A stretch of 64,000 nucleotides of DNA, from assembly GCA_963971305.1 (NCBI GenBank), contig OZ020305.1, forward strand, positions 10,511,001 to 10,575,000. The letters are read 5' to 3'. Below the pieces are notes generated by a model. That model was not told the origin of the DNA and searched no databases. It saw nothing but the letters and a program-made list of their open reading frames with translations. Below are positions 63,630 through 64,000 of the stretch, in pieces. A program made the position numbers and the translations under genes. The DNA comes from Arcuatula senhousia. Taxonomy: Eukaryota > Mollusca > Bivalvia > Mytilida > Mytilidae. Every line of letters starts with the position of its first letter. Position 1 is the stretch's first letter.

Positions 63630-64000
63630 GAATCCCCCGCCGAGCATAAAAAGTTCTAAGTTCGCTCGATAAACAGGAAGTAGGTAAGCGAGAGAACTGA
63701 AAACGCATCCCACAATATTAGACCGTAACCTTAAGCTGCATACCAAATACCAAAAGCCTAGGGTTAATACGAGCTGAGAAATCTGAACTACGAAAAATTT
63801 TCCAATTTTGACCCTAAAAAGTTTGTAATTCTGCTCGTCAAACAGGAAGTAGGAAAGCGACAGACCTGAAAATGCATCCCACCATATGAGACCCCTATTT
63901 GGAGCTGCATACCAAATATCAAAAGCCTAGGATTAATACTAGCTGAGAAATCTGTTACAAAAAAATCCATTTTTGACCGTAAACAAATTCAAAGTCGGCT
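63630..64000 (+). repeat. tandem repeat, unit about 185 bp, running off the window
   Basis: AAACAGGAAGTAGG, GCATCCCAC, GCTGCATACCAAAT, AAAAGCCTAGG and AGCTGAGAAATCTG occur at about 63,670 and again at about 63,840. At least two units; continuation to the right is likely. Confidence 0.75.

Overview
The window is AT-rich, intron-rich animal DNA, most likely from a bivalve mollusc of the mussel (Mytilus) type. This rests on two genes built of short exons with GT...AG introns, on dense short mobile repeats, and on a repeat carrying GACGAAACGCGCGTC, which I associate with mussels from memory. No species assignment was computed. Only two host genes could be reconstructed. Most short open frames elsewhere lie in introns or repeats.

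Gene 1 (minus strand, about 3.1 to 22.7 kb, with further first exons up to 31.5 kb) encodes a sodium-coupled solute transporter of the SLC5 family, SGLT/SMIT type. Fifteen exons join in frame into 653 residues with consistent intron phases. Three near-identical first exons (22,661-22,735; 27,318-27,392; 31,413-31,487), each with an intact splice donor, lie upstream in series, with a decayed fourth near 26.0 kb. Intron 5 holds four decayed copies of exon 6.

Gene 2 (plus strand, 46,254-51,353) encodes a Patched-related RND-fold membrane protein with a sterol-sensing domain, PTCHD3-like: three exons, 865 residues. Its first coding intron appears to be a GC-AG intron.

The rest is mobile DNA, often nested. 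(a) A fold-back element at 12,147-13,920 has arms made of a 21-bp minisatellite and a 6-bp target duplication. (b) Copies of a GAGGCTCCCAGGAGCC-ended family lie at 0.43, 16.5, 35.5, 37.6 and 61.4 kb; the 37.6 kb copy carries an array of about 160-bp units. (c) A decayed non-LTR retrotransposon on the minus strand (34.8-39.84 kb) is broken by two of those copies and by a hammerhead-bearing repeat. (d) A palindromic element lies at 42,063-42,860. (e) One inverted-repeat element sits inside another at 52.7-54.2 kb. (f) A 2.7-kb element at 58,416-61,144 has C-rich arrays at both ends and two minus-strand open frames of unknown origin. (g) Several MITE-like and SINE-like copies are scattered throughout.

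The most unusual signals are two complete hammerhead ribozyme motifs (28,349-28,390 minus; 35,413-35,454 plus), the serial first exons of the transporter gene, and the decayed exon 6 array. The two host genes point toward each other's flanks across about 15 kb of repeat-filled DNA, and nothing suggests that they act together.
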